Source of the DNA: Pseudomonadota bacterium
GTDB lineage: Bacteria > Desulfobacterota > Desulfobulbia > Desulfobulbales > Desulfocapsaceae
Direction: 5' to 3'
Assembly: GCA_023412495.1 (NCBI GenBank)
Contig: JAEYNP010000129.1
Location: forward strand, 8,864-72,863
DNA length: 64,000 nucleotides
This document shows positions 16,818-27,410 of this stretch, in pieces; positions within the stretch are counted from its first letter, which is position 1, and the number at the start of each line of letters is the position of its first letter. The notes under the pieces are model-generated. The model did not search any database and was not told where the DNA came from. It saw only the letters and a list, made by a program, of their open reading frames with translations. The translations under genes and the position numbers were made by a program.

Positions 16818-17336
16818 TCAGGCGCCGTCGATGGCGCAGGACATGTACGTTACCGAGAAGGGCAGATGGGGGAATCGCTTGGTCTTCTCGTAGGCAAAGC
16901 CAAGCTTGCCGTACCATTGCCGCAGCTCTATACTTTCACCGATGACGCCGATGCTCACCGTTTTGACCGAATCCCGGCGCGCCAGATCGAGAACGAAACG
17001 GACCAGCTCCGTCCCGTATCCCCTGCGGCGGTAGGCTGGCAGAACGGAAAGCCGGTTCAGATAGGCAAGCACTGCCTTCGGCTTTTCATAGGCAACGCAG
17101 CCGGCAGGTTCTTGACCCCGGAAAAGAATGAAGTATTTCTCACCCCGGTCAAAGTCGGCCCTGATCCAATCCTCGGTGCAGAAGGATGGATGCTTCGGGC
17201 AGTTCGCGCCGGACAAGCCGAATCGAACCGCCACATCCCTGTGCGATTCCCGGATCAGCCCGGCAAGCAGTGCGGCGTCGCCTGGACCGGCGGGTCGGAT
17301 TTTATGACGAGGGGATCGCGAATCAAGCTCACCCAT
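16818..17336 (-). CDS. GNAT-family N-acetyltransferase
   Basis: Encodes 172 residues. It has the acetyl-CoA pyrophosphate loop of the GNAT fold (LSVLPAYRRRGYGTELV; R-x-x-G-x-G type) followed by the beta-5 segment VSIGVIGES and GKLGFAYE. The substrate cannot be told. Its ATG is separated by one base from the stop of the upstream SH3 protein gene, so the two are translationally linked. Confidence 0.83.
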   Translation of the reverse strand: MGELDSRSPRHKIRPAGPGDAALLAGLIRESHRDVAVRFGLSGANCPKHPSFCTEDWIRADFDRGEKYFILFRGQEPAGCVAYEKPKAVLAYLNRLSVLPAYRRRGYGTELVRFVLDLARRDSVKTVSIGVIGESIELRQWYGKLGFAYEKTKRFPHLPFSVTYMSCAIDGA

Positions 17337-17337
17337 G

Positions 17338-18210
17338 TCAATCGAGCCTGTGCCGATACAGCCGGGCGTGTTCCTTGGTGATCCAGCCGTAGGAGCCGCC
17401 CGGCTGGCGGATATAGTACCATCCCCTTTCCTTGCCGCTGACCTCGACCACCTCGCCCCGATAGAGCTGGCCGATCACCCGGTAGCTCCTGCCCGGACCG
17501 GAACGGATGTTGAGGGTGTCGGCCCTGATCCACACCTCTTCGCCGATTGCCGCCTCCGGCAGGCGATAGCCCCGCGGCGGACCGTCTATGACGATATACT
17601 CGTTGCCCAGCGATTCATAGTAAACATCGCTGCACTCGTAATAGCGGAGGCCGTCGACATAGAAGGTCGAGCAGTGGTCGGGCAGAATCCGGACGCGCGC
17701 CCCTACCGGCGCCTCGACCACCACGTAGCCGTCGCCGCTATGGCGATAGTAGGTGCCGAAATGATAGAAGAACGTCCCGCCGCCGATGCTGAGAGTGAAG
17801 ACGTCCGCGGGCAGGGTCCGGTACACCCGGCCGTGTCTATGCTTATGCGACCACTTATCCCTGTGTTTTAATCTGTCGCCCCGGTCCCAGTCGCGGTCGT
17901 CATCACGGCCACGGCCGCGGCCTCGGTCGTCATCCCGGCCCCGGTCCCGATCGCGGTCACGATGCACCACAACCTGTGGATGGCGTTCCCTCTCGATCAC
18001 CACCGGAGGGGCCGGAACCGGCACGGGCACCGGAATGTTGACCCCAGGCACGGGAATCGGGATATTGACTCCGGGCACAGGGATGCCGGGAGGCAGAATC
18101 TTTCCGGTGGTAACCCGGCGGTCCTCGGCAAAGGCCGCGGGCCCCGGTACGACGAGTAAACTTGCGGAAACGACCAGACTCAGGATCTTACAGAGTAATG
18201 CCTTTTTCAC
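17338..18210 (-). CDS. Exported SH3-domain protein with Arg/Asp-rich linker
   Basis: Encodes 290 residues. Signal peptide 1-29 (ending PAAFAE); a Pro/Val-rich repeat (IPVPGVNIP twice, then PVPVPVPAP); a strongly charged Arg-Asp tract (about 85-120); a DUF6515-like beta module (ADVFTLSIGGGTFFYHFGTY, ECSDVYYESLGNEYIVID); and a C-terminal bacterial SH3 domain (about 225-285; LNIRSGPGRSYRVIGQLYRG, WYYIRQPGG, GWITKEH). Bacterial SH3 domains usually bind peptidoglycan, so an envelope role is likely. First gene of a probable operon with GNAT and IclR. Confidence 0.82.
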   Translation of the reverse strand: MKKALLCKILSLVVSASLLVVPGPAAFAEDRRVTTGKILPPGIPVPGVNIPIPVPGVNIPVPVPVPAPPVVIERERHPQVVVHRDRDRDRGRDDDRGRGRGRDDDRDWDRGDRLKHRDKWSHKHRHGRVYRTLPADVFTLSIGGGTFFYHFGTYYRHSGDGYVVVEAPVGARVRILPDHCSTFYVDGLRYYECSDVYYESLGNEYIVIDGPPRGYRLPEAAIGEEVWIRADTLNIRSGPGRSYRVIGQLYRGEVVEVSGKERGWYYIRQPGGSYGWITKEHARLYRHRLD

Positions 18211-18731
18211 AAACGGTAACTCCTTTCCTCATAAACAAACACGACGCCTCTTCCCCTGCCGGATGAAGACCCCAGCCGGGCGCTATGCCGCGGCGGGTGT
18301 TTTACAGCCTGCAACATAGTCACAAATAATTGTTTTGTTCCCCAACAATATCACCCTTTCCTCCGATTGCAAGAACCCTTCTGGAGAATGACTCATCGTC
18401 TCACAACAGTATTTCGATCTCGAAGAATATGTCCAATACGTTTTGCCCCGATATTTCGACCTCCAACCTTGTATTCCCCTCAGATTTTGTGATATCCAAT
18501 GAGGAGATTATCTACTGCGCCGCAGCACCTTCTTAATCGTTAAGTGATATAAAAGTTCTACAATTATAAGTCTTACACAATATAGTCTGGCGACCGGAAA
18601 GAGACCGGCGGGCGACGGGGAGAATAGAAGGATTGCAATTGCACTCCTCCCGCTCATCTCAAACGCGAAATTCACTGCCGCTGATACAGCCAGGCTTTCG
18701 GCCGCGTTCTCTGTCCTTATATGACTGCGCC
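18211..18731. other. Divergent intergenic region before the chemosensory operon
   Basis: 521 bp, AT-richer toward the right, between the divergent SH3 gene and cheW. It should hold promoters for both. No terminator is expected and none is seen; I could not fix -35/-10 boxes or operators. Short frames within it lack ribosome-binding sites. Confidence 0.4.
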
Positions 18732-19202
18732 ATGAACAGAAACAAAAAGCTCTTGGTTTTCACCTTGTCCGGACTTTCCTGCGCCCTTGCCCTGGACGAA
18801 GTTGAAAAAATCCTCCCCGCCGTGGAGGTCAATCCCGTGCCGCGAGCTCCCGAGTTCGTCATGGGCATCATCAAGGTGCAGGGACGTATCCTTCCGGTCC
18901 TCGACATCCGCAGTCGTTTTCATTTGCCGCAAGCGGAAGTCGACCTCAGCGACCATTTCATTCTCGCCAGGGCGAGAAATCTGCCTGTAGCAATTCTCGT
19001 CGACAACGTACTGGGCCTCCGCGAACTCGATGAAGCCGAGATCGTCACCCCGGACGAGCTTTTCCCGAAAATGGAGCTCCTTAACGGGGTAGCCGGTCTG
19101 CCGGACGGGATCATTTATATCTATGATCTGGCAAAACTCGTGTCGGCCGCGGATTCAGTCGAAATCACCGAATCTATACGAGCCGCCACTAACGATATGT
19201 AA
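18732..19202 (+). CDS. CheW-like coupling protein (WspB position)
   Basis: Encodes 156 residues, one CheW SH3-like domain: LLVFTLSGLSCALALDEVEKI, FVMGIIKVQGRILPVLDIR, ILVDNVLGLREL. CheW proteins link chemoreceptors to the CheA kinase. The frame extends upstream to 18633, but family alignment favours the ATG at 18732. First gene of an operon in the order cheW-cheR-cheW-mcp-mcp-cheA-cheB, matching the wspB-C-D-A-E-F order. Confidence 0.88.
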   Translation: MNRNKKLLVFTLSGLSCALALDEVEKILPAVEVNPVPRAPEFVMGIIKVQGRILPVLDIRSRFHLPQAEVDLSDHFILARARNLPVAILVDNVLGLRELDEAEIVTPDELFPKMELLNGVAGLPDGIIYIYDLAKLVSAADSVEITESIRAATNDM

Positions 19203-19249
19203 CCGGTAGTCATGACACCCAAATTTCGTCACCAGACAGCCGCGGATCC

Positions 19250-20617
19250 ATGGCTCAGTTGACACTGCTCAGTCAGTTTATCGAGTTGCGGATGGGACTG
19301 CATTTTCCGCCGAACCGGCTGAAGGACTTGAAACGCGGTATAATTTCGGCCGCACCCGAACTCGGCTTCACCGAGGTCGACAAATGCATCGATTGGCTGC
19401 TCTCAAGCCCCGTATCAGATGAGACGATTGAAACCCTTGCCGGCCACCTTACCATCGGAGAGACCTATTTCTTCAGGGACTTGCGGATATTCGAGATCCT
19501 GGAGAGCAAGATCCTCCCGGAAATCCTGAATACCCGCCGCGGCAAGGAACAATATCTGCGGATCTGGAGCGCGGGCTGCGCCACCGGCGAAGAGCCCTAT
19601 TCGCTGGCCATCCTGCTGAGCAGGCTCCTCCCCGACCGGGCCGACTGGCATATCACCATCCTGGCTACCGACATCGCCCCCCCATGCCTGCGCCGAGCCG
19701 CCGAAGGCCTCTACAGCGAATGGTCCTTTCGCGACACCCCAAAATGGGTCAGGGAAGGCTACTTCGAAAGACGGGGCCGGCAGCTGGCCGTCATCCCTTC
19801 CGTCAAGGAGATGGTCACCTTTGCCCATCTCAACCTGGCGGAGGATGTCTATCCGGCTATCCTCAACAACACGAGCGGGATGGACCTCATCCTCTGCCGC
19901 AACGTGCTGATGTATTTTTCGCCGACGCGCGCCCTTGCGGTACTCGAAAAGTTATCCCGCTGCCTGGTCGACCGGGGCTGGCTGGCGATCGGCCCCGCCG
20001 AGGGGCCCGCATCGCGCCTGTCGCCCTTTCTGCAGGCTGTTTCCTTTCCGGGCGCAATCCTCTTTCGTAAGAATCGGGCACTGCCGGAGAGCAAAGCCAG
20101 CGAAAGTGTTCGGCCGCCGATTCCCCCCGTCAAAGTCCCGACCGACCGCCGCCGGCTGCGTACTGCCGCCAGGCAGGCCGTAGCCGCCGCAGCGCCCGCT
20201 CCTCGGGAAGAGGATGAAGAAATCCGCCGCACCGAGGCCGAACAGGCGCGGCTCCTCGCCGACCGCGGCAGGCTCGCCGAGGCCCTGGCCCTCTGTGCCG
20301 AAGCAATCGCCCGCATAAAGCTCGATCCGGCCATCCACTACCTGCAGGCCACCATCCTGCAGGAGATGGATCGCGGAGACGAGGCCGCGGCGGCGCTGAG
20401 ACGGGCGATCTATATCGATCAGAATTTCGCCGTCGCCCACTTTGCCCTCGGCCATCTGCTCTCCCGCCAGGGGAAGAAGAGGGCGTCAAGCAAACACCTG
20501 CAACGGGCCCGGACCCTGCTGCGGGCGATCGATCCCGACGATTTCCCTCCCGAGGCCGAAGGAATGCGGGCCGGTCGGCTCATTGAGCTCATCGATAGGA
20601 TGGAGAACATCTCATGA
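19250..20617 (+). CDS. CheR-type receptor methyltransferase with C-terminal TPRs (WspC-like)
   Basis: Encodes 455 residues. The N-terminal CheR domain (about 1-270) has the helical cap (LAGHLTIGETYFFRD), the SAM-binding WSAGCATGEEPYSLAILL and the motif LILCRNVLMYF. A Pro/Arg linker (about 285-325) leads to TPR repeats (about 330-440; AEALALCAEAIARI, AIHYLQATILQEM, AVAHFALGHLLSRQGK). It would methylate receptor glutamates; the TPR extension is typical of WspC-like proteins in ACF-class arrays. The last bases overlap the next cheW start (ATGA). Confidence 0.93.
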   Translation: MAQLTLLSQFIELRMGLHFPPNRLKDLKRGIISAAPELGFTEVDKCIDWLLSSPVSDETIETLAGHLTIGETYFFRDLRIFEILESKILPEILNTRRGKEQYLRIWSAGCATGEEPYSLAILLSRLLPDRADWHITILATDIAPPCLRRAAEGLYSEWSFRDTPKWVREGYFERRGRQLAVIPSVKEMVTFAHLNLAEDVYPAILNNTSGMDLILCRNVLMYFSPTRALAVLEKLSRCLVDRGWLAIGPAEGPASRLSPFLQAVSFPGAILFRKNRALPESKASESVRPPIPPVKVPTDRRRLRTAARQAVAAAAPAPREEDEEIRRTEAEQARLLADRGRLAEALALCAEAIARIKLDPAIHYLQATILQEMDRGDEAAAALRRAIYIDQNFAVAHFALGHLLSRQGKKRASSKHLQRARTLLRAIDPDDFPPEAEGMRAGRLIELIDRMENIS

Positions 20618-21219
20618 ACGGCAGAGATATCGACTGGCAGGCAATTCACGCCCGGATCGCCGCAGTGAGCAGGGCCATCGAAAGCGGCTGGGCCCCCAAA
20701 GCGGAAGAGAAACAGCGCATCCTGCGCGAACGGGCGGCGATCCTGGCCCGTGACGAAAAAGAGGCGTCGATCGAAAATCCCATTGAGCTGGTCGAATTCC
20801 TGCTTGCAAGAGAACACTACGCCCTCGAATCCGCCTATATCGGTGAGGTGTATCCGCTCAAAGACTTCACCCCCCTGCCCGGCGTCCCGGCCTTTGTGCT
20901 GGGGCTGTTGAACGTCCGCGGCCGGATCATCTCGATCATAAATCTGAAAAAGTTCTTCGACATGCCCGACAAGGGGATAAGCGACCTCAACAAGGTCATC
21001 ATCGTCCAGGACCATCTCATGGAATTCGGCATCCTGGCCGATGCGATAGTCGGTGTCCGCACCATTGCTGCGGAAGATCTGGGGAGGGCCCTGCCAACCC
21101 TTGTCGGCATTCGCGAGAAATACCTCAAGGGGGTGACCGGCGAGCGGCTGATCGTCCTTGACGGGGCGAGGCTGCTCTCCGATCCCCGTCTCGTAGTGCA
21201 CGAGGAGGTCGAAGAATGA
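20614..21219 (+). CDS. CheW-like coupling protein with N-terminal extension (WspD position)
   Basis: Encodes 201 residues. A 50-residue charged helical extension precedes a CheW domain (about 55-198; LVEFLLAREHYALESAYIGE, PAFVLGLLNVRGRIISIINL, ILADAIVGVRTI). The WspD coupling protein likewise sits after the CheR-TPR gene. ATG overlaps the cheR stop. Two different CheWs in one operon suggest a second scaffold contact in the array. Confidence 0.88.
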   Translation: MNGRDIDWQAIHARIAAVSRAIESGWAPKAEEKQRILRERAAILARDEKEASIENPIELVEFLLAREHYALESAYIGEVYPLKDFTPLPGVPAFVLGLLNVRGRIISIINLKKFFDMPDKGISDLNKVIIVQDHLMEFGILADAIVGVRTIAAEDLGRALPTLVGIREKYLKGVTGERLIVLDGARLLSDPRLVVHEEVEE

Positions 21220-21330
21220 AAAGGTTTCCGCAGACAAATCGGCCAGTCGCAGCACGGTGAGATCCTGCGGGGAAGATGACGCATGCCTTGAGGCAACTTG
21301 GCAGAATTCCCGACATCGAAAGGAGGGAGC

Positions 21331-23316
21331 ATGACCTGGTTCACACATCTTGCCACACGCACCAAACTCTTTCTCTGCTTTGGTCTCATGGTCGTCCTGC
21401 TGCTGGTCGTCATCGCCGCCGCTTTCCACGGACTGAGTTCGCTCAAGCAATCCCAGCACGATCTGTTCAAAAAGGATTTCCTCTCATCCCTCGAGTTCGA
21501 AAGGCTCCTGGCCGACCGCAATCGAAATCGGGTCTAGTTATTGGAAATGATGCTGGAAAAGGATAGCAGCAAGCACAGCCTCATGGAAAAGACCATCCAG
21601 GAGCAGACCAGGGAACTCGACGCCGGATTGGGGGTCATCGAGCAGGCGCTGCAGGATTTGCCTGAAGAAAAGAAGAATTTCCAGGAGATGTTGCGGCTGA
21701 TCGACGAATATCGGAAGGTAAGGGAAGAGCAATTTTCCCATATCCGTGCCGGCCGGCTTGCCGAGGCGGAAACTTTGGCCACCACCATCCAGGCGGAGAA
21801 ATACGAACGAATCCGCGAAATCATCATCCATCTCGGCGAAAAGGCCATGACCAGGGCCAAGGCGCGGCTCGCCAAGACCGAGACGGAGATGCGGGATCTT
21901 TCCCGGACTTTTGCCGCCATCGCCTTCGCTGTTTTTTTCTTAAGCCTGGCAGCCGTTCTTTACCTCGATAAACTTATTGCCAGGCCCCTTGCCGAACTCA
22001 CCACCGCCGCCGACCGAATCGCCGGCGGCGATCCGGAAGTATCTATCGGCACCAAAGACAGGAAAGACGAAATCGGCAACCTGATCAGGGCCTTCGAGGC
22101 CATGATCGCTTACCTGCAGAACATCACCATCGCCGCCAAGCGGATCGCCGAAGGTGATGTTGCGGTGTCGGTCAAGCCGGTGTCGGAGCGCGATGCCCTT
22201 AGCAACGCCTTTACCGAAATGACCGGCTATCTCCAGCGCATGGCTGCGGTCTCCGATAAGATTGCGGAAGGAGATCTATCCGTGACCGTGCGGCCAATCT
22301 CGGAGCGTGACACCCTTGGCAATGCCTTCGCACTGATGATCGGTTACCTCCAGAACATGGCGACCATTTCCAGGCAGGTGGCGGGAGGCGACCTGACAGT
22401 CACGGTCAAGCCGGTCTCCGAACGCGATATCCTGGGCAACTCTTTTTCCGGCATGCTCGGCAACCTCCGGAGCATCAACACAGAGGTCACCAGCAGTGTT
22501 GATGTCCTCGCTTCTTCCGCCGCCGAAATTCTCGCCTCGACCACCCAGATCGCCTCGGGCATGGCCGAGACTGCGGCATCTGTGAGCGAGACCACGACCA
22601 CGGTCGAGGAAGTCAAGCAGACTGCCCGGCTGTCTGCGGAAAAATCCCGCAATGTTTCGGAAATTGCCGCTAAGTCGGTGACCATCGCCGACCAGGGCAT
22701 GTCGGCGGTCGCCGAGACCATGGAGGGCATCGACCGCATCAGGGAACTGATGGAAAGCGTGGCTGAGAGTGTCGTCCTGCTCAGCGAGCAGACGCAGGCC
22801 ATCGGCGAGATCATCACCGTAGTCAACGACCTCGCCCAGCAGTCGAACCTGCTGGCGGTCAATGCCGCCATCGAGGCGTCGAAGGCCGGCGAACAGGGCC
22901 GGGGTTTTACGGTGGTCGCCCAGGAAATCAAGAGCCTGGCCGATCAGTCGAAACAGGCGACGGAACAGGTGCGGGGCATACTCGCCGACATCCAGAAGGC
23001 TACCGGCAAATCAGTGCTGGCCGCAGAACAGGTCGGGAAGGCGGTGGGGAGCGGGGTGAAGCAGGCCTCCGAGTCCGGGGAGTCGATCAGGATCCTGGCG
23101 GAGTCCATCGGCGAATCTTCCCAGGCGGCGGCCCAGATCGCGGTCTCCAGCCAGCAGCAGTTGGCCGGCATGGAGCAGGTGGCAGTGGCGATGGAGAGCA
23201 TCAAGGCGGCAGCCCAGCAGAACGTGGCGGGCACCAGGCAGGTGGAGCAGGCGGCCCAGACCCTGAACGAGCTCGGACAAAAGCTCAAGGCAATGATGAA
23301 CAAGTACAAGGTGTGA
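21331..23316 (+). pseudogene. Methyl-accepting chemotaxis protein interrupted by one in-frame TAG
   Basis: Starts at ATG 21331 behind AGGAGGG. Codon 69 is TAG (21535-21537); the same frame then continues uninterrupted to 23316. Joined, it is a complete receptor of about 661 positions: TM1 (about 10-33), four-helix-bundle sensor, TM2 near 195-215, four HAMP-like repeats ([57 protein letters not shown] and the first HAMP), then the signalling hairpin with tip [20 protein letters not shown]. The broken place reads NRV-stop-LLEMML; 4HB receptors usually have a polar residue there, so CAG to TAG fits. Either a recent nonsense mutation, a base error or amber readthrough. Restarting at TTG 21541 would lose TM1. 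Confidence 0.85.
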
Positions 23317-23335
23317 ACCAAGAGGAGGAACAGCG

Positions 23336-25087
23336 ATGAAGAATGCCAGAATAGCTGCCAGGTTGGCGGGAGGGTTCGGAGTGATCATCCTCCTGCTGAT
23401 CCTCTTGGGTGCCGTCGCCCGGTTGAAAATGGGAACGCTTGCCGGGCTCACCGATAAGCTCTATCTCCACCCCTTTGCCGTTTCCGTCAATCTGGTCAGC
23501 GCCGAAGTGGATCTCCTGAAGATGGAGAAGGGCTTTAACGAGTTCCTCCTGGCCGCCGATGCCGAAACTTTCGATCGGGTGATCGCCGCCACCGATGAAG
23601 CCGAGAAGAGAGCCCAGAGTCATCTTGACGAGGTGGCGCAGCGCTATCTCGGCGATCCCGGAGATGTGGCGGCGATTCGGCAGGAGATCGAGACCTGGAA
23701 AGGGTTGCTTGACCAAATCATAGGCCTGGCCAGGGCCGGCAGCAAGGAGGAGGCCGTCGAGCTGCACAGGGGCAAGGCCGCCCGGCAGTTCGAGAAGATC
23801 GACGAGAAGCTGGGAGTAATAGAGGAATTCGCGGCCAATAAGGCGGTTACCTTTGTCGACGGAGCGAAAGCAACCGCCAACTCCACCTTTCTCCTCATCT
23901 ATGTGCTGGTGGCCCTGGCCGTGGCCGGTTCGGCTGCGATCGCCGCCGCTATTTCCAGGTCGATCTCCAGGCCGCTCAACCAGGCGATCAAGATCGCCGA
24001 CAAAATCGCCGCAGGGGACCTTGCAATCAGCCTCCCCGCACTCGACCGCCGCGACGAGGTCGGCGACCTGCTCGCCGCCTTCGACCGGATGATTCGTTAC
24101 CTGCAGGGCATAGCCGAGGTCGCCGGGCGGATCGCCACGAAAGACCTCACCGCCCACGTCCAGCCCCTATCGACCCGGGACGTCCTCGGCAACGCCTTTG
24201 CCACCATGATCGACAACCTGGGCCGAGTTCTCGGCGAAATCCAGGAATCCGCCAACATTGTCGCCTCCTCGGTCGGCCAGATTCTCGCCACGACCACCCA
24301 GCTCGCCGCTGGTATCGCCGAGACCGCGACCTCGGTGAGCGAAACAACCGCCACCATCGAGGAGGTTCGGCAGACCGCGCAGCTGGCGGCGGAGAAATCC
24401 CGGACGGTTTCGGACGATGCCGGCGAGGCGGCCGTGGTCACGAGCCAGGGCGAGGCGGCCGTCGCCGAGACGGTGGAAGGCATCCAGATCATCAAGGAGC
24501 TGATGGGGACCGTGGCCGAAAGCGTGGTCATGCTGAGCGAACAGACCCAGACCATCGGCGAGATCATCAACATGGTCAACGATCTGGCCCAACAGTCGAA
24601 TCTTCTTGCGGTCAACGCCGCCATCGAGGCCTCGAAGGCGGGTGAACAGGGCAAAGGTTTCGCCGTGGTCGCCCAGGAAATCAAGAGCCTCGCCGACCAG
24701 TCGAAGCAGGCGACGGAGCAGGTCCGGACCATCCTGGCCGACATCCAGAAGGCCACCGGCAAGTCGGTGCTGGCGGCGGAACAGGTGAGCAAGGCGGTGG
24801 AGAACGGCGTGAAGCAGGCGGTCGAATCGGGGGAATCGATCAGGAAGCTGGCTGATTCCATCAGCGGGGCGGCGCAGGCGGCAGCCCAGATCGCGGCATC
24901 CAGTCAGCAGCAGCTGGTCGGCATGGAACAGGTGGCGATGGCCATGGAAAGTATCAAACAGGCAACCCTGCAGAATACCTCGGGGACCAGGCAGGCAGAG
25001 CAGGCGGCCCAGACCCTGAACGAACTCGGCCAGAAACTGAAGGAAATGGTCGGCAGTTACACAGTGCAGGGCGCCTGCAAGAGATAA
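23336..25087 (+). CDS. Methyl-accepting chemotaxis protein
   Basis: Encodes 583 residues. TM1 (about 9-30), periplasmic helical sensor (about 31-180), TM2 (about 183-207; [20 protein letters not shown]), HAMP (about 208-262) plus one HAMP-like repeat ([18 protein letters not shown]), then the cytoplasmic signalling coiled coil with tip [20 protein letters not shown]. Its signalling half is nearly the same as that of the interrupted receptor upstream, so the two arose by tandem duplication, while the sensor halves differ. AGGAGGAA precedes the ATG. It may be the only working receptor of this operon. Confidence 0.95.
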   Translation: MKNARIAARLAGGFGVIILLLILLGAVARLKMGTLAGLTDKLYLHPFAVSVNLVSAEVDLLKMEKGFNEFLLAADAETFDRVIAATDEAEKRAQSHLDEVAQRYLGDPGDVAAIRQEIETWKGLLDQIIGLARAGSKEEAVELHRGKAARQFEKIDEKLGVIEEFAANKAVTFVDGAKATANSTFLLIYVLVALAVAGSAAIAAAISRSISRPLNQAIKIADKIAAGDLAISLPALDRRDEVGDLLAAFDRMIRYLQGIAEVAGRIATKDLTAHVQPLSTRDVLGNAFATMIDNLGRVLGEIQESANIVASSVGQILATTTQLAAGIAETATSVSETTATIEEVRQTAQLAAEKSRTVSDDAGEAAVVTSQGEAAVAETVEGIQIIKELMGTVAESVVMLSEQTQTIGEIINMVNDLAQQSNLLAVNAAIEASKAGEQGKGFAVVAQEIKSLADQSKQATEQVRTILADIQKATGKSVLAAEQVSKAVENGVKQAVESGESIRKLADSISGAAQAAAQIAASSQQQLVGMEQVAMAMESIKQATLQNTSGTRQAEQAAQTLNELGQKLKEMVGSYTVQGACKR

Positions 25088-25097
25088 CGGACCCGGT

Positions 25098-27410
25098 ATG
25101 GACGTGAGGGACAGCGAATTCCTGCAGAGACTGCTGGACATGTTCAAAATTGAGGCACGGGAGCATCTCGATGCCATTTCCTCCCGACTCACCACCCTGG
25201 GAAGGGAGTGTGAGACCGATCAGGCCGCTCTCATCGAAACCGCTTATCGCGAGGCCCATAGCCTGAAGGGAGCCGCCCGATCGGTGAACCGCACCGATAT
25301 GGTGACGATCTGCCAGGGCATGGAGAACGTTTTTGCGGCCTTGAAACGCGGCAGGCTTTCCCCTTCACCGCAGCTCATAGATCTCCTCCACCAGGCAGTG
25401 GACGCGTGCTACCGGCTGATCGAGGGCGAGGAGGGAGCGGCCGGGCAAAAAGAAAGCCTCCGAAGATTGACCGAAAGGCTGGACGGCTTTTTGACTGATC
25501 GAACCAAAACTTCACCACCCGCCCCGGCTTTCCCGACTCTTGAGCGTGAGCCGGCTATCGTCGAAGCCCGACCCGAGGATCGGGAAGGAACCGGCGGCAC
25601 GGAATCCATAGAGGAAGGAACTGCCCGACTGCCATCCGGAAACTCACGGGAGGCCCCCTCTCCCCCGGAGGCCCCGACACCCTCGCCGCTCGCCTCGCCC
25701 GGTCCTGCCGCTCCGGAAACACTCAGGGTCAAGACCGCGGTCCTCGACAAGCTCCTGCTCCAGGCGGAGGAGATGATCTCGCTGAAGCTTTCCACAAGTC
25801 AGCGCGTGGCAGAATTGCGGGACTTGAAGAAGATGTTCGATCTCTGGAAGAAAGAGAGACGGCGGCAGGGGGGCTTCCCGGCGCTGGGACGAGATTCAGG
25901 CGCAGCCGCCGATCCCTCGATTTCCTCATTGGATGTCCTGCTCGCGGCAACGGTCAAGGCCGCCGAGTACGACAGCAGGACCGCCGGCGCCATGATAGAC
26001 AAGCTGCTCGACGACATGAAGAAAACCCTGATGCAGCCCTTCTCGTCGCTGCTCGAATTCTTCCCCAGATTCGTCCGCGACCTCGCCCGATCGGCCGGCA
26101 AGGAGGTCGAGTTCTTCATGGCAGGCGGCGATATCGAGGTCGACCGGCGGATCCTGGAAGAGATGAAGGGCCCACTCATTCACCTGATCCGCAACTGTAT
26201 CGATCACGGCCTGGAGAAGGGCGAGGAAAGAGCGGCAAAAGGCAAGGCGCCAACCGGGAACATGAAGATTGCCGTGGCCTCGAAGGACAACAAGATCGAG
26301 ATCACGGTCGCCGACGACGGTCGGGGAATCGATGCGACTAAGATCAGGTCGTCCGCCGTGCACCACGGCGTTATATCCGCTGAAGACGTCCTGAAACTGA
26401 GCGACCATGAAGCCCTGCAGCTCATCTTTCGGTCCGGGGTGACCACCAGCCCCCTCATCACGGACATCTCCGGCCGGGGGCTGGGGCTGGCCATCGTCCA
26501 GGAAAAGGTGATAAAACTGAACGGGACGCTCACGGTCGAGACGGAGCCGGATGCAGGAGTTGCCTTCCACATGGTCGTGCCGTCAACCCTGACCACCTTC
26601 CGTGGCACGCTCGTTCGCCTCGCCGACCGGCTCTTCGTTCTGCCCACCGTCAATATCCTGCGGGTCACGCGGGCGAGGCGGGAAGAGATCGAGACGGTGA
26701 AAAACCGGGAAACCCTGTTATTTGAAGGCAGGCCGATTTCACTGGTCCTACTGGCCGATGTCCTCGGCCTGAATATTACCGGCCAGGAGAACGAGCCCTT
26801 GATTCAGGTGGTGATCCTCGGATTTGCCGAGAAACGCATGGCTTTTGTCGTCGACGAAATCCTGCGCGAGCAGGAGGTGCTGGTCAAACCGCTCGGCCGC
26901 CATCTCTCGCGGGTCAGAAATATTTCCGGGGCGACTGTGCTCGGCAGCGGCAAGGTGGCTCCTGTCCTGAACATTGCCGATCTGCTGAAATCGGCGGCGA
27001 AAATCGGCTCGACCCGCTCCGTGAACGCCGCCGAGCCGAAAGAGCGGAGCCGTTCAGTACTGGTTGTGGAAGATTCCATCACCGCCAGGGCCCTCCTGAA
27101 GAATATCCTCGAGTCGGCCGGCTACGAGGTGCAGACGGCTGTCGACGGGATGGACGGCATCACCGCCCTCAAATCCAGGGAATTCGATATCGTCGTTTCC
27201 GACGTGGAGATGCCCCGGATGAACGGCTTCGATCTCACCGCCAGGATCCGTGCCGATAACAAGCTGTCGGATCTGCCGGTGGTGCTGGTGACCGCCCTCG
27301 AATCGCGCGAGGACCGCGAGCGCGGTGTGGATGCCGGCGCCAATGCGTACATCGTCAAGAGCAGTTTCGATCAGAGCAACCTCTTGGAAGTCATCGGGAG
27401 ACTCATATGA
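25098..27410 (+). CDS. Hybrid CheA histidine kinase with C-terminal receiver (WspE-like)
   Basis: Encodes 770 residues. Hpt domain (about 5-110; phosphorylated His54 in REAHSLKGAARS), a Pro/Glu-rich linker (about 140-205), dimerisation region, HATPase (about 350-490; HLIRNCIDHGLEKGEE, VADDGRGID, SGRGLGLAIVQEKV), CheW-like regulatory domain (about 495-635) and a receiver (about 650-768; phospho-Asp in IVVSDVEMPRMNGF). The receiver fusion is the hallmark of WspE-type kinases. There is no stand-alone cheY in the operon, so phosphate flows to the fused receiver, CheB and perhaps the next hybrid kinase. Stop overlaps cheB start. Confidence 0.95.
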   Translation: MDVRDSEFLQRLLDMFKIEAREHLDAISSRLTTLGRECETDQAALIETAYREAHSLKGAARSVNRTDMVTICQGMENVFAALKRGRLSPSPQLIDLLHQAVDACYRLIEGEEGAAGQKESLRRLTERLDGFLTDRTKTSPPAPAFPTLEREPAIVEARPEDREGTGGTESIEEGTARLPSGNSREAPSPPEAPTPSPLASPGPAAPETLRVKTAVLDKLLLQAEEMISLKLSTSQRVAELRDLKKMFDLWKKERRRQGGFPALGRDSGAAADPSISSLDVLLAATVKAAEYDSRTAGAMIDKLLDDMKKTLMQPFSSLLEFFPRFVRDLARSAGKEVEFFMAGGDIEVDRRILEEMKGPLIHLIRNCIDHGLEKGEERAAKGKAPTGNMKIAVASKDNKIEITVADDGRGIDATKIRSSAVHHGVISAEDVLKLSDHEALQLIFRSGVTTSPLITDISGRGLGLAIVQEKVIKLNGTLTVETEPDAGVAFHMVVPSTLTTFRGTLVRLADRLFVLPTVNILRVTRARREEIETVKNRETLLFEGRPISLVLLADVLGLNITGQENEPLIQVVILGFAEKRMAFVVDEILREQEVLVKPLGRHLSRVRNISGATVLGSGKVAPVLNIADLLKSAAKIGSTRSVNAAEPKERSRSVLVVEDSITARALLKNILESAGYEVQTAVDGMDGITALKSREFDIVVSDVEMPRMNGFDLTARIRADNKLSDLPVVLVTALESREDRERGVDAGANAYIVKSSFDQSNLLEVIGRLI

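Noticed and set aside
21535..21537. TAG in the receptor as a pyrrolysine codon
   Set aside because: Pyrrolysine is known in methylamine methyltransferases; nothing here suggests that use, and a CAG to TAG change explains the site.
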